A stretch of DNA of 64,000 nt from Pseudomonas uvaldensis (lineage in GTDB: Bacteria > Pseudomonadota > Gammaproteobacteria > Pseudomonadales > Pseudomonadaceae). The position numbers were made by a program, and so were the translations under genes. Position 1 is the first letter of the stretch, and each line of letters starts with the position of its first letter. Location: the NCBI RefSeq assembly GCF_021271205.1, contig NZ_JAIWKS010000006.1, forward strand, positions 1 through 64,000, read 5' to 3'. This document shows, piece after piece, positions 36,466 to 44,449 of the stretch. The notes below the pieces were generated by a model. The model searched no databases. It saw only the letters and a program-made list of their open reading frames with translations, and was not told where the DNA came from.

Positions 36466-37977
36466 ATGAATAGAAGTCAGAAGTTATTCGGTATGAGTCT
36501 GCTGGCGTTGGTGGTCAGCGGGTGTGCAGTCACCAGTGAACCGATCGATCGCAGCGCCAGTGAACAACGCGCCAAGACCGACTTGCAGAACATGTACAAG
36601 GATCAGGAACCCCTCAGTGGTCCGCTGACCCTGCACCAGGCCATGGCCCGGGCAGTGAAGTACAACCTGGAAGGCCGCCTGAAGGTCATGGAAGAGGCCC
36701 TGGCCAAGCGGCAACTGGACCTGGCCAGTTTCGACATGCTGCCGCGCATGGCGCTGGACGCGGGTTATGTCGGTCGTAACAACGTCAACGCTTCCAGTAG
36801 CCAGAGCGTCGAGACCGGCACCCAGTCCCTGGAACCGTCGACCTCCCAGGACCGCGACCGTGAAGTGGCGGACCTGACCATGGTCTGGAACGTGCTCGAC
36901 TTCGGTGTCAGCTACATCAGCGCCAAGCAGGCCGGCGACCAGCGCCTGATCGTACAGGAGCGCCGGCGCAAGGTGATCAACACCATCGTCCAGGACGTGC
37001 GCTCAGCCTACTGGCGAGCCATGGCCGCCGAGCGGTTGCTCAAGCAGATCGACAGCCTGATGGCCCGTGTCGAGGCGGCGCGCAACAACAGCCAGAGCAT
37101 GAGCGAGCAGCGCATCGGTGACCCGGTGCAAGCCTTGGGTTACCAGCGTTCGCTGATCCAGGCGACCCGCCAGCTCGAAGAGCAACGGCGCGCGTTGTCC
37201 CTGGCCAAGACCGAACTGGCGACCCTGATCAACTTGCCGCTGGGCACCGAACTGACCTTGGCGACGCCGGATGAATACGAGATCCCGGAACTCAAGGTCG
37301 ACATGGCTCGCCTGGAACAGGAAGCCCTGACCAGCCGCCCTGAACTGCGCGAGCAGGACTACCAGACACGTATCACTGCCGCCGAGACCCGCAAGGCCAT
37401 GCTGCGCCTGTTGCCGGGGCTGGAGTTTTCTGCCGGCGGGCATTACGACAGCAACTCGTTCCTGGTGGAACAGGGCTGGGCCGACTATGGCGTGAAAGTC
37501 ACCTGGAACCTGTTCAATGTGATCTCCGCGCCGGCGGCCATCGACGTGGCCAAGGCCGGTGAAGAAGTGGCGGCGGCGCGTCGCCAGGCGATGTCGATTG
37601 CGGTGCTGGCGCAACTGTATGTCGCCAATGCCAACTATCGTGATGCGCTGCGCCAGTTCAAGACCAACCAGCAACTGTCGGACATCGACGGGCAAATCGT
37701 CGGTCAATTGCGCAGCCGTCATCAGGCCGCCGGCATCGGTGAGCTGGACCTGATCCAGGGCGAGCTCAACACCTTGCAGGCCGATCTGCGGCGGGACCTG
37801 TCCTATGCCGACCTGCGCAACGCCTATGGCCAGATCTTCGCCAGCGCTGGCCTCGACCCGTTGCCCGACGAAGTGAAATCCACCGAGGTGCAGTCGATTG
37901 CCACGGCGCTGGCCAATCGTGAAGCCGCCTGGGCACAGGGCGACATCACGGTTCCCAAGGCAGCGGTGACGCCCTGA
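36466..37977 (+). CDS. TolC-family outer-membrane lipoprotein of the giant-protein locus
   Basis: A 503-residue outer-membrane efflux protein with a lipoprotein signal (LLALVVSGC, lipid-bearing Cys at about 19) and two OEP repeats (about 55-270 and 285-480). ATG 36466 with CCAGGGA upstream is preferred over a GTG at 36439. It lies 45 bp after the giant repeat gene and is the natural outer-membrane exit for it, paired with the HlyD and M50-HlyD proteins encoded at 22212-26411. No ABC ATPase is in the locus. It ends 12 bp before the hydroxylase gene. Confidence 0.88.
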   Translation: MNRSQKLFGMSLLALVVSGCAVTSEPIDRSASEQRAKTDLQNMYKDQEPLSGPLTLHQAMARAVKYNLEGRLKVMEEALAKRQLDLASFDMLPRMALDAGYVGRNNVNASSSQSVETGTQSLEPSTSQDRDREVADLTMVWNVLDFGVSYISAKQAGDQRLIVQERRRKVINTIVQDVRSAYWRAMAAERLLKQIDSLMARVEAARNNSQSMSEQRIGDPVQALGYQRSLIQATRQLEEQRRALSLAKTELATLINLPLGTELTLATPDEYEIPELKVDMARLEQEALTSRPELREQDYQTRITAAETRKAMLRLLPGLEFSAGGHYDSNSFLVEQGWADYGVKVTWNLFNVISAPAAIDVAKAGEEVAAARRQAMSIAVLAQLYVANANYRDALRQFKTNQQLSDIDGQIVGQLRSRHQAAGIGELDLIQGELNTLQADLRRDLSYADLRNAYGQIFASAGLDPLPDEVKSTEVQSIATALANREAAWAQGDITVPKAAVTP

Positions 37978-37989
37978 CAGGGCGCTGCC

Positions 37990-38775
37990 ATGACGCGCCC
38001 TGCGTTCTCACGGCTGCCGGTGGCGGTGAACCTGCCCTTGCTATTGCAAGCACTGGCGGCCATTGAAGATGAGTGCTGGCAGGGGCATTTCAACAATGCC
38101 TACCACACCGGCGACTGGAGTGGCGTGGCGCTGGTTTCGGCTGCCGATGCGTTGACCGAATTGTCACCCGGACGCGGCCAGCCCTTGTTCCGGGCGCCCT
38201 GGACAGCTGACGGTCGTTGGCAGGAAGCGTTGCGTGATTGGCCTCTGGATATCGTCTCGGCCCGATTGCTGCGACTCGGGCCCGGCGGACGGATTCACGA
38301 GCACCGTGACTATGACTTGGGTGGGCCGGACGGTGACCTGCGTCTGCACATCCCCTTGCTCAGTCCGCCTGAAGTGGATTTCTGGCTGGATGGACAACGC
38401 ATTCCGATGAAGGCCGGAGAGTGCTGGTTCCTCGACTTGTCGCGGCCCCATCGCGTGGATAATCGAGATGCGTTGCCAAGGGTTCATCTGGTACTCGATT
38501 GCCGTCCTGACCCATGGCTGGAGCAGCAGATTGTCCAAGGGCTACCTGCCACACCGGCCGCTGGCACCGGCCAAAGCGACTTGATGCGTTTTCAGCAGCA
38601 GGTGCAAACCGATCCGCAACTTGCCCGGACCCTGCGAGGGTTGCACGACGTAGAGGCCTTCGCCGAACGTGTCATCGAGTCGGCTGCCCGGTGCGGGCTG
38701 CATGTCACTCGCGAAGAACTGCGCGCGGCCATGCGCAACGGCCGTCGGCAGGGGCGTGAGCAATGGAAGGCCTGA
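37990..38775 (+). CDS. Aspartyl/asparaginyl beta-hydroxylase-like dioxygenase
   Basis: A 261-residue protein whose residues about 20-175 match the aspartyl/asparaginyl beta-hydroxylase domain (double-stranded beta-helix, Fe(II)/2-oxoglutarate). Candidate ligands are in RIHEHRDYD and RPHRVDN; LRLHIPLL and VHLVLDCRPDPW complete the fold. Known members hydroxylate Asp/Asn in EGF-like or other secreted domains. The Asp/Asn-rich Ig repeats encoded upstream (motifs such as SDGG and DNTG) are an attractive but unproven target. The last 70 residues form an additional helical part. The gene overlaps the following sulfotransferase by 13 bp, so the two are probably translated together. Confidence 0.82.
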   Translation: MTRPAFSRLPVAVNLPLLLQALAAIEDECWQGHFNNAYHTGDWSGVALVSAADALTELSPGRGQPLFRAPWTADGRWQEALRDWPLDIVSARLLRLGPGGRIHEHRDYDLGGPDGDLRLHIPLLSPPEVDFWLDGQRIPMKAGECWFLDLSRPHRVDNRDALPRVHLVLDCRPDPWLEQQIVQGLPATPAAGTGQSDLMRFQQQVQTDPQLARTLRGLHDVEAFAERVIESAARCGLHVTREELRAAMRNGRRQGREQWKA

Positions 38776-39707
38776 GCCTGGACGGCTGGCTGCCGATCCG
38801 CGTATGGCAGGAGAGCGGGCAGTGGAAGGTCGATTGGTGCTGGTTCGGGGATCGACGATTGTCGCAGCCGTTTTTCGGCGACGCGGTGGAGCAGGCCCTG
38901 CGCTTGCCATTCAACCAGGTGTTTCGTCGCCAGACGCCTTTGAGCAGCCTGGCGCAATGGCAACGGCAAAGTCCTGGTCTTGATCCCGGTGTGTTCATTT
39001 TCCACGCCTCCCGATGCGGTTCGACATTGGTCAGCCAGATGCTTGCACAACTGCAAGACCACATCGTCATCTCCGAGCCTGCGCCGCTGGATACCCTTCT
39101 GCGTTGCGACTTGCCGCACGCTGAGCGGTGCCTGGCGCTCAAAGGGTTGTTGTCGGCCTACGGGCAACGCCGACGAGGTATCGAGCAGCGGCTGGTAGTC
39201 AAACTCGACGCCTGGAATATCGGTGAATTGCCACTGCTGCGCGAGTGCTTTCCCGATACCCCCTGGCTGTTCGTGTATCGCGATCCCGTGGAAATCGCCG
39301 TTTCTCACTTGCGCCGTCCCGGCATGCACATGGTGCCCGGTATGATCGGAGCGAGTGTGCTGGACGATGAATTACCATTCGCCGGGCAGGAAGATTTCAT
39401 CCCGCGACGACTGGGGCGTCTGCTGCAAACAGGCGTGGAACACTGCCGGGCGTTTGCCGGAAGGGTGGTCAACTACGGCGAATTACCCGGGGCGATGGCG
39501 GGCAGGCTGGCGGATTTTTTCCGGCTGGATGATACACAACTCAAACAGGCTTTCACTGCAGTCGGACAACACGCCAAACAACCGTTGCAGGCGTTTGCCG
39601 GTGATAGCGAAGACAAGCGTCGAGAGGCTTCGCCGCTGTTGCGCGAGCGGGTAATGCATTGGGCCCAGGAGCCCTACGAGGCGCTTGAGCGCCTGAGAAA
39701 ATCCTGA
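38763..39707 (+). CDS. Second sulfotransferase-like protein
   Basis: A 314-residue P-loop protein. A short N-terminal beta-rich part (1-60) precedes the PAPS-binding loop FHASRCGSTLVSQML (about 78-92) and a later WLFVYRDPVEIAVSHL stretch (about 175-190), the 3'-phosphate region of sulfotransferases. It differs from the 28290 protein in its N-terminal extension and P-loop (RCGST rather than RSGST), so it is not a recent copy. It overlaps the beta-hydroxylase gene by 13 bp and closes the locus. A two-step hydroxylation-sulfation of the giant protein is inferred, not shown. Confidence 0.8.
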   Translation: MEGLSLDGWLPIRVWQESGQWKVDWCWFGDRRLSQPFFGDAVEQALRLPFNQVFRRQTPLSSLAQWQRQSPGLDPGVFIFHASRCGSTLVSQMLAQLQDHIVISEPAPLDTLLRCDLPHAERCLALKGLLSAYGQRRRGIEQRLVVKLDAWNIGELPLLRECFPDTPWLFVYRDPVEIAVSHLRRPGMHMVPGMIGASVLDDELPFAGQEDFIPRRLGRLLQTGVEHCRAFAGRVVNYGELPGAMAGRLADFFRLDDTQLKQAFTAVGQHAKQPLQAFAGDSEDKRREASPLLRERVMHWAQEPYEALERLRKS

Positions 39708-39731
39708 GGCCACAGGGATGGGCGTACTTTA

Positions 39732-39871
39732 GGCTCAGTTTGAAAAGTCTTGAGACGAAGGTCAGGCAAGGCGAAAACCGGCGAGGAAGCGCAGTTTACT
39801 GGAGTAAATGAGCATTCCGAGCCGGTTTTCAACGCAGCATGAACGAGTATCAAGGCTTTTCAGACAGAGCC
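39732..39871. mobile_element. MITE-like element with TA target duplication
   Basis: A 140-bp non-coding element. Its ends are imperfect inverted repeats, GGCTCAGTTTGAAAAG (from 39732) and CTTTTCAGACAGAGCC (to 39871), flanked by TA on both sides (39730-39731 and 39872-39873), as in IS630/Tc1-type insertions. Internal inverted segments (AAAACCGGC / GCCGGTTTT and CTTGA / TCAAG) allow a long hairpin. It carries no gene. Its right end forms part of the slipin stop codon. I recall similar sequences repeated in Pseudomonas genomes but cannot verify it here. Confidence 0.7.
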
Positions 39872-40632
39872 TAAGGCTTGTTGGGCGACAGCTCTGCCAT
39901 CCCCTTGAGCAATTCGATCGGCAGTGGAAACACGATGGTAGAGCTCTTGTCCCCGGCAATGGACCCCAGCGTCTGCATGTAGCGCAGTTGCATGGCACCC
40001 GGCTGGCGCCCGAGCATTTCGGCGGCCTGCATGAGTTTTTCCGAAGCTTGCAATTCGCCTTCGGCGTGGATCACTTTGGCCCGTCGCTCCCGTTCGGCTT
40101 CGGCTTGCCGGGCAATGGCGCGGATCATCGATTCGTTGAGGTCCACATGTTTGATCTCGACGTTCGCCACCTTGATACCCCAGGCGTCGGTCTGGGCGTC
40201 AAGCACCTGTTGGATGTCGCCGTTCAACTGCTCGCGTTCGGCCAGTAATTGATCCAGGTCGTGTTTACCGAGGACGGCGCGCAGGGTGGTCTGGGCCAGT
40301 TGGCTGGTGGCCATGAGGAAATTTTCCACCTGGATAATTGCCTTCTGCGGGTCGAGTACTCGGAAATACAGCACCGCGTTGACCTTCACCGAGACGTTGT
40401 CGCGGGTGATCACGTCCTGAGGCGGTACGTCGAGCACAATGGTGCGCAGATCGACGCGGATCATTTGCTGGACCACCGGAATCAGCAGGATCAGCCCCGG
40501 TCCTTTGACTTGCCAGAACCGCCCCAGTTGGAACACGACCGCCCGTTCGTATTCGCGCAGGATCCGGAATGTGGACGCCGCCAGCGCGATCAACAGTATC
40601 AGCAGCAGCGTAAAACCGATTTGCATACCCAT
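39871..40632 (-). CDS. Slipin (stomatin/prohibitin-family membrane protein)
   Basis: A 253-residue SPFH protein. One N-terminal membrane helix (about 3-23) is followed by the band-7 domain ([22 protein letters not shown], about 28-190), an Arg/Glu/Ala-rich coiled coil ([18 protein letters not shown]) and the C-terminal [14 protein letters not shown]...FPLP segment of slipins. It forms membrane-linked oligomers, usually with an NfeD partner. Its start lies 1 bp after the stop of the nfeD-like gene. The stop codon TAG overlaps the edge of a MITE-like element, so the last residues may differ from those of relatives without the insertion. Confidence 0.9.
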   Translation of the reverse strand: MGMQIGFTLLLILLIALAASTFRILREYERAVVFQLGRFWQVKGPGLILLIPVVQQMIRVDLRTIVLDVPPQDVITRDNVSVKVNAVLYFRVLDPQKAIIQVENFLMATSQLAQTTLRAVLGKHDLDQLLAEREQLNGDIQQVLDAQTDAWGIKVANVEIKHVDLNESMIRAIARQAEAERERRAKVIHAEGELQASEKLMQAAEMLGRQPGAMQLRYMQTLGSIAGDKSSTIVFPLPIELLKGMAELSPNKP

Positions 40633-40633
40633 C

Positions 40634-41158
40634 TCATGCTCCTTGTGAATCGGCGGGGGCCACTTCCAGCAGCAGCCCCTTTCGAGCGATGACGCGTACC
40701 GCTTGCCCGATTCGCAGCGACGTCGCACAAGCCACCTGCCAACGCTCGCCTTCCAACCGGACCCAGCCATGGTGATGATTACCGGCCTGCAGCTCAGTCA
40801 CCGTGACGACGCTGCCCAACAAGGCGGAATCGCCGCTGACAGGTTGGCGCGGGTGGGTCTTCAATGCACGAACCAACAGGACGATCAGCAACAAGGCGCT
40901 GACCAGCCCCAACCCGATCATCAAGGGCACAGGCACGTCGGCGTTGGTCAGGATAATCGCGCCGATGACACACGAGACAATGCCCCCCAGCCCGGCCACG
41001 CCGTAATTGGGCAAGGCCGCTTCAACGACCAGCAGTGCCGCGCCCAGGGCAATCAACCAAAACCCCACCGGGTTGGCGGCCGCCAGCCCGAGGTCCTCGG
41101 CGCCGAACGCAGGTGTGCTCATGACCAGCAAGGCGACCAACACGAAGCGAATGTTCAC
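40634..41158 (-). CDS. NfeD-like membrane protein, slipin partner
   Basis: A 174-residue protein: signal peptide (cleavage likely after AFGA), two to four membrane helices (about 30-105) and a small C-terminal OB-fold domain ([32 protein letters not shown]). It lacks the ClpP-like protease domain found in long NfeD proteins, as expected for the short class. GTG 41158 with GGAGGG upstream is preferred over GTG 41170. It is co-transcribed with the slipin gene (1 bp between them), a conserved pairing thought to organise membrane microdomains. Confidence 0.85.
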   Translation of the reverse strand: MNIRFVLVALLVMSTPAFGAEDLGLAAANPVGFWLIALGAALLVVEAALPNYGVAGLGGIVSCVIGAIILTNADVPVPLMIGLGLVSALLLIVLLVRALKTHPRQPVSGDSALLGSVVTVTELQAGNHHHGWVRLEGERWQVACATSLRIGQAVRVIARKGLLLEVAPADSQGA

Positions 41159-41262
41159 CGGACCCTCCACAGCACCGACTCGGGTGGCTTCACTTACAGT
41201 CTAGCCGAGTCATGGATTGATCGAACTCCGAACAGTCTGGCGGTCATTCAAGGGCTAGACTA

Positions 41263-41302
41263 CCAAGAGACTAAACTGCCAAGAGACTAAACTGCCAAGA
41301 GA
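41263..41302 (+). repeat. Short 16-bp tandem repeat
   Basis: Two and a half copies of CCAAGAGACTAAACTG (41263-41278, 41279-41294, partial to 41302), just upstream of the DUF2789 gene. The copies are identical, so the repeat is young or prone to slippage; its position suggests it lies in the 5' leader or promoter of that gene. Confidence 0.85.
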
Positions 41303-41340
41303 AAAACGCGTCCTGCCATCCTTGAAGTCCAGGAGCCCCC

Positions 41341-41586
41341 ATGGAAAAGCCAGTCCACAACCTCCCTGCGTTGTTCAAGCAACTGGGTCTGCCCGACGAT
41401 GCCGAGAGTATCGATAAGTTCATGGTCAGCCATTCACCCCTCAAGCCCGGCCTGCACCTGGCCGACGCCTTTTTCTGGAGCGAGGGCCAGCGGCAGTTGC
41501 TTCGGGAGGAAATTCTCGAGGACGCGGATTGGGCGGTGGTGGTGGATCAGTTGGATGTGTTGCTCAGGAAAGGGCGTGAGGGGTGA
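41341..41586 (+). CDS. DUF2789 family small protein
   Basis: An 81-residue acidic protein (MEKPVHNLPALFKQLGLP...) matching the DUF2789 family: a short helix, the GLPDDAESIDKFM segment, the HLADAFFWSEGQRQLLREEILEDADWA core and a short tail. It has no signal peptide. The family is widespread in Pseudomonas and related bacteria and its function is not known to me. It stands alone, preceded by a 16-bp tandem repeat and a GGAGC site. Confidence 0.8.
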   Translation: MEKPVHNLPALFKQLGLPDDAESIDKFMVSHSPLKPGLHLADAFFWSEGQRQLLREEILEDADWAVVVDQLDVLLRKGREG

Positions 41587-41693
41587 TCCGTATTGACTAA
41601 TATTTTGGTTATTAATAAATAGCTTCTTATTCCTTAAAGAATATAACTCTCCTGCCTATACTCGTGCCTGAACTGACACGCAGGAGAGCACCC
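41587..41693 (+). promoter_or_regulatory. AT-rich promoter region with ATTCCTTA motif
   Basis: An AT-rich stretch before the hydrolase gene, with TATTTTGGTTATTAATAAAT (41601-41620) and TTATTCCTTAAAGAATATAAC (41627-41647). The TATTCCTTA core is shared with the sulfonate operon promoter (6523) and, inverted, with the MetQ-like gene (about 43249-43258). A sulfur-limitation regulon is inferred. Confidence 0.4.
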
Positions 41694-42275
41694 ATGCGCA
41701 ACGAATCGATTCGCTACCTGATTGTGCCGGGCTGGCAAGGATCGCCGGAAAATCATTGGCAAACCCACTGGCAGAACAGCCTGCCCAACAGCGTCCGGGT
41801 CGAGCAGGCCGATTGGTTGACGCCCCGGCGCGAAGACTGGGTCGCCGCACTGGCCGAAGCCATCGCCGCCGACAGCACGCCAGTGATCCTCATCGCCCAT
41901 AGCCTGGGTTGCATCACGGTTGCCCATTGGGCCGCCACTGCGCCGTTGCAACTTCTCAGGCAGGTGCGTGGGGCGTTGCTGGTGGCGCCCGCAGATGTCG
42001 AGCGCCCGGCCTGCGCTCCGGCGTTGCGCAATTTCGCGCCGATTCCCTGCGACCTGTTGCCATTCCCAAGCCAAGTGGTCAGTTCTGACAACGACCCTGC
42101 CATCAGCGCCCCCCGTGCGCTGGAACTGGCGCGCCGCTGGGGAGCCGAGGCCGGGATCCTGTCGGGGGCGGGACACATCAATGTGAAGTCCGGCCACCAT
42201 CGTTGGGAGCAGGGTTTCGCGTATCTCTACCGGCTGCAAAACCGCCTGGAGCACCACGCCCTGCGTCGCGCGTGA
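41694..42275 (+). CDS. RBBP9/YdeN-type serine hydrolase
   Basis: A 193-residue alpha/beta hydrolase of the RBBP9/YdeN family. The start MRNESIRYLIVPGWQGSPENHW, nucleophile motif AHSLGC (Ser about 74), Asp in VVSSDNDP (about 128) and His in GAGHIN (about 161) make a full triad. CAGGAGAG precedes the ATG. It is followed 59 bp later by the sigma-54-activator-like gene and then the MetQ-like gene. Its AT-rich promoter shares a motif with the sulfonate operon, so a role in sulfur-compound use is possible. The substrate is unknown. Confidence 0.85.
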   Translation: MRNESIRYLIVPGWQGSPENHWQTHWQNSLPNSVRVEQADWLTPRREDWVAALAEAIAADSTPVILIAHSLGCITVAHWAATAPLQLLRQVRGALLVAPADVERPACAPALRNFAPIPCDLLPFPSQVVSSDNDPAISAPRALELARRWGAEAGILSGAGHINVKSGHHRWEQGFAYLYRLQNRLEHHALRRA

Positions 42276-42334
42276 ATCGCCCGTGAATATAAGTGCCCTC
42301 CCGTCTTGCCGACGGTGCAGGGCTGGAGTCTGCC

Positions 42335-43189
42335 ATGAGTTCGCATGAGCATTTCGGTCAGTCATTGCTGACCTTTCCCGATGCGGAAAAAAGCCCCCTG
42401 AGCATCCGCGCCAAGGCGCTGGTGTTTGTCGACCCGCGTTCGCGGCAGTTGCGCCAGGAACTGGAAACATTGGCACCGCGCTCGGTCTCGGTGTTGATCC
42501 GCGGTGAAACCGGTACCGGCAAGGAATTGCTGGCCCGTCACATCCATCGCGAGAGCAATCGCGGTGGGTTGTTTGTGTCAGTCAATTGCGGCGCCATCAG
42601 CCCGACCTATGCCGACGCCGAATTGTTCGGTTATGCCGCCGGCAGCCATAGCGGCTCAGCCAGCAGCCGGGCCGGGTGGTTCGGCTCGGCCAATGGCGGC
42701 ACGCTGTACCTGGATGAGATCGGCGATCTGCCGCTGCCGATCCAGGTCAAATTGCTGGCCGCCCTGGAAAATCACGAAGTCACCCGTGTGGGCGCCCATC
42801 AACCCAGCCCCGTGGACGTGCGACTGGTCGCCGCCACCAGCATCGACCTGGCGCAAGCAGTGGCCGCCGGGAAATTTCATGACCGGCTGTATCACTACCT
42901 GAGTGAAGGCCGGCTCGAGTTGCCGCCCTTGCGCGAACGGGTCGGCGATATCCTGTCCCTGGCCGAATATTTTTTGGGCATCTACAGCCAGCGCCTTGGC
43001 CTGGCCGTGCCGCTGATCAGCGAAGCGGCGCAACGTGCGCTTGAACGGCACAGTTGGCCCGGCAACACCCGCGAGTTGGAGAACGTCATTCATTTTGCGT
43101 TGTTGGTGAGCATTGGGGATTACATATTGCCGGAACATCTTAATTTGCCGCGTTTAACGGAAGCTCGGATATCCGATTCGCATGTGTAG
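42335..43189 (+). CDS. Truncated SfnR-like sigma-54 activator AAA+ protein lacking a DNA-binding domain
   Basis: A 284-residue AAA+ protein resembling the central domain of sigma-54 activators such as SfnR. Walker A is GETGTGKE (about residue 58), Walker B GGTLYLDEIGDL, and arginine-rich LPPLRERVGDI and SWPGNTRELENV follow. Two things are missing. The sigma-54-contacting loop, normally GAFTGA, is GSHSGS at 103-108. The chain ends about 20 residues after the AAA+ fold with no Fis-type helix-turn-helix; the DNA beyond the stop does not encode one in another frame as far as I can see. It may be a decaying gene or a modulator that works without DNA binding. The position before a MetQ-like gene fits sulfur regulation. 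Confidence 0.8.
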   Translation: MSSHEHFGQSLLTFPDAEKSPLSIRAKALVFVDPRSRQLRQELETLAPRSVSVLIRGETGTGKELLARHIHRESNRGGLFVSVNCGAISPTYADAELFGYAAGSHSGSASSRAGWFGSANGGTLYLDEIGDLPLPIQVKLLAALENHEVTRVGAHQPSPVDVRLVAATSIDLAQAVAAGKFHDRLYHYLSEGRLELPPLRERVGDILSLAEYFLGIYSQRLGLAVPLISEAAQRALERHSWPGNTRELENVIHFALLVSIGDYILPEHLNLPRLTEARISDSHV

Positions 43190-43359
43190 CAGGAGCAGAG
43201 GGCACCATATAAATTATTGATATATGTGAATCTATAAAAGATATTGTTAAGGAATAAAAAATATCGGTATCTTCCGTACCACGCCAGCGATAGCACTTCG
43301 CTGGCACCTTCACATAGGCCGTCGTCAATGACGACAGTGATATTCGATAAGGACACTGC
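43190..43359 (+). promoter_or_regulatory. AT-rich upstream region of the MetQ-like gene
   Basis: AT-rich non-coding DNA with TTAAGGAAT (43247-43255) and ATATCGGTAT (43261-43270). On the minus strand this reads ATACCGATATTTTTTATTCCTTA, an inverted version of elements seen at 6521-6537. A promoter for the MetQ-like gene is expected here; the exact start site cannot be placed. Confidence 0.4.
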
Positions 43360-44142
43360 ATGAAAAAGGTTCTGTTGTTCACCGCATTGGCGGCAGCCCT
43401 GACCTCGGGCCTGACCCAGGCGGCGGATAAACTGGTGGTGGCGGCGACTCCGGTGCCCCACGCTGAAATCCTCGAACTGATCAAGCCGGCCCTGGCCAAG
43501 GAAGGCGTCGACCTGCAGGTCAAGGTCTTCACCGACTACGTCCAGCCCAACGTACAAGTTGACCAGAAGCGCCTGGACGCCAACTACTTCCAGACCTTGC
43601 CCTACCTGAAGAACTTCAACGAAGGCAAAGGTACGAATCTGGTGACTGTGATCGGCGTTCACGTCGAACCGTTCGGTGGTTATTCGAAGAAGTACAAGAA
43701 CCTGGCCGATCTGCCAAACGGCGCGACCATCGCGCTGCCTAACGAAGGCAGCAACAGCGGGCGTGCCCTGCTTCTGCTGCAGAAGGCTGGCCTGATCGAG
43801 CTCAAGGATCCGAAAAACGCCCTTGCAACGCCGAAAGACATCGCCAAGAACCCGCACGGCTTCAAGTTCAAGGAACTGGAATCGGCCATGCTGCCACGGG
43901 TCCTGGACCAGGTTGACCTGGATCTGATCAACACCAACTATGCCCTGGAAGCGGGTCTTAACCCAGCCAAGGACGCTCTGGTGATCGAAGGTTCGGATTC
44001 GCCCTACGTGAACTTCCTAGTGGCCCGTCCTGACAACAAGGACAACCCGGCCATTCAGAAACTGGCCAAGGCCCTGACCAGTCCTGAAGTGAAGGCGTTC
44101 ATCGAGAAGAAATACAGCGGCGCGGTATTGCCGGCGTTCTGA
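43360..44142 (+). CDS. MetQ/NLPA-family substrate-binding protein
   Basis: A 260-residue periplasmic binding protein of the NLPA/MetQ family. A signal peptide (MKKVLLFTALAAALTSGLTQAA) has no lipobox Cys, so it is soluble rather than lipid-anchored. Family motifs include VAATPVPHAEIL, NYFQTLPYL, GGYSKKYKNLADLPNGATIALPNEGSN, NTNYALEAGL and SPYVNFLVARPDN. These proteins bind methionine or related sulfur compounds. No MetN/MetI ATPase or permease gene is adjacent, so it must work with components encoded elsewhere, or it serves another role. A strong terminator follows. Confidence 0.88.
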   Translation: MKKVLLFTALAAALTSGLTQAADKLVVAATPVPHAEILELIKPALAKEGVDLQVKVFTDYVQPNVQVDQKRLDANYFQTLPYLKNFNEGKGTNLVTVIGVHVEPFGGYSKKYKNLADLPNGATIALPNEGSNSGRALLLLQKAGLIELKDPKNALATPKDIAKNPHGFKFKELESAMLPRVLDQVDLDLINTNYALEAGLNPAKDALVIEGSDSPYVNFLVARPDNKDNPAIQKLAKALTSPEVKAFIEKKYSGAVLPAF

Positions 44143-44168
44143 TCGGACTACGCGTGCTTGAAACCTTC

Positions 44169-44201
44169 AACGCCGACGGCTTGCCAGCGTCGGCGTTTTT
44201 T
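44169..44201 (+). terminator. Intrinsic terminator after the MetQ-like gene
   Basis: Stem AACGCCGACG (44169-44178) pairs with CGTCGGCGTT (44188-44197) around a 9-base loop, followed by a T run. It is placed 27 bp after the stop codon and is a convincing rho-independent terminator. Confidence 0.9.
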
Positions 44202-44216
44202 ATTGCCTGGATTCCT

Positions 44217-44312
44217 CTATGCAGGCCGTGTCTTCAATGCCCGGCGCAAGGCCATCAACAGTTTGACGATATCTTGTGGGTCCAGGGGTTGCGGAGCTTT
44301 CACGTTAGCCAT
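44217..44312 (-). CDS. Possible 31-residue small protein
   Basis: A short reading frame, MANVKAPQPLDPQDIVKLLM... ending ALKTRPA, with the good ribosome-binding site AAGGA 8 nt before ATG 44312. It is basic at the C-terminus and predicted to be helical in its second half. The DNA around it is otherwise empty for about 300 bp between the MetQ-like terminator and the AAA ATPase gene. No family is recognised; it could be a real microprotein or chance. Confidence 0.35.
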   Translation of the reverse strand: MANVKAPQPLDPQDIVKLLMALRRALKTRPA

Positions 44313-44449
44313 TTTTATCGTCCTTGTGATGGAAGCCATGGAGTCTGGCCTTGAGCTGTGATTCCTTGGAGAGGTTGCTAGAAAATTAGACCCATCCTAC
44401 AGCGCAAAGGAAAATAGCCTTCTTACTCGGCCTCTGCAAATACCGTCAG

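Noticed and set aside
41263..41302. Short tandem repeat as a CRISPR remnant
   Set aside because: The 16-bp units are directly adjacent with no spacers and there are no cas genes.
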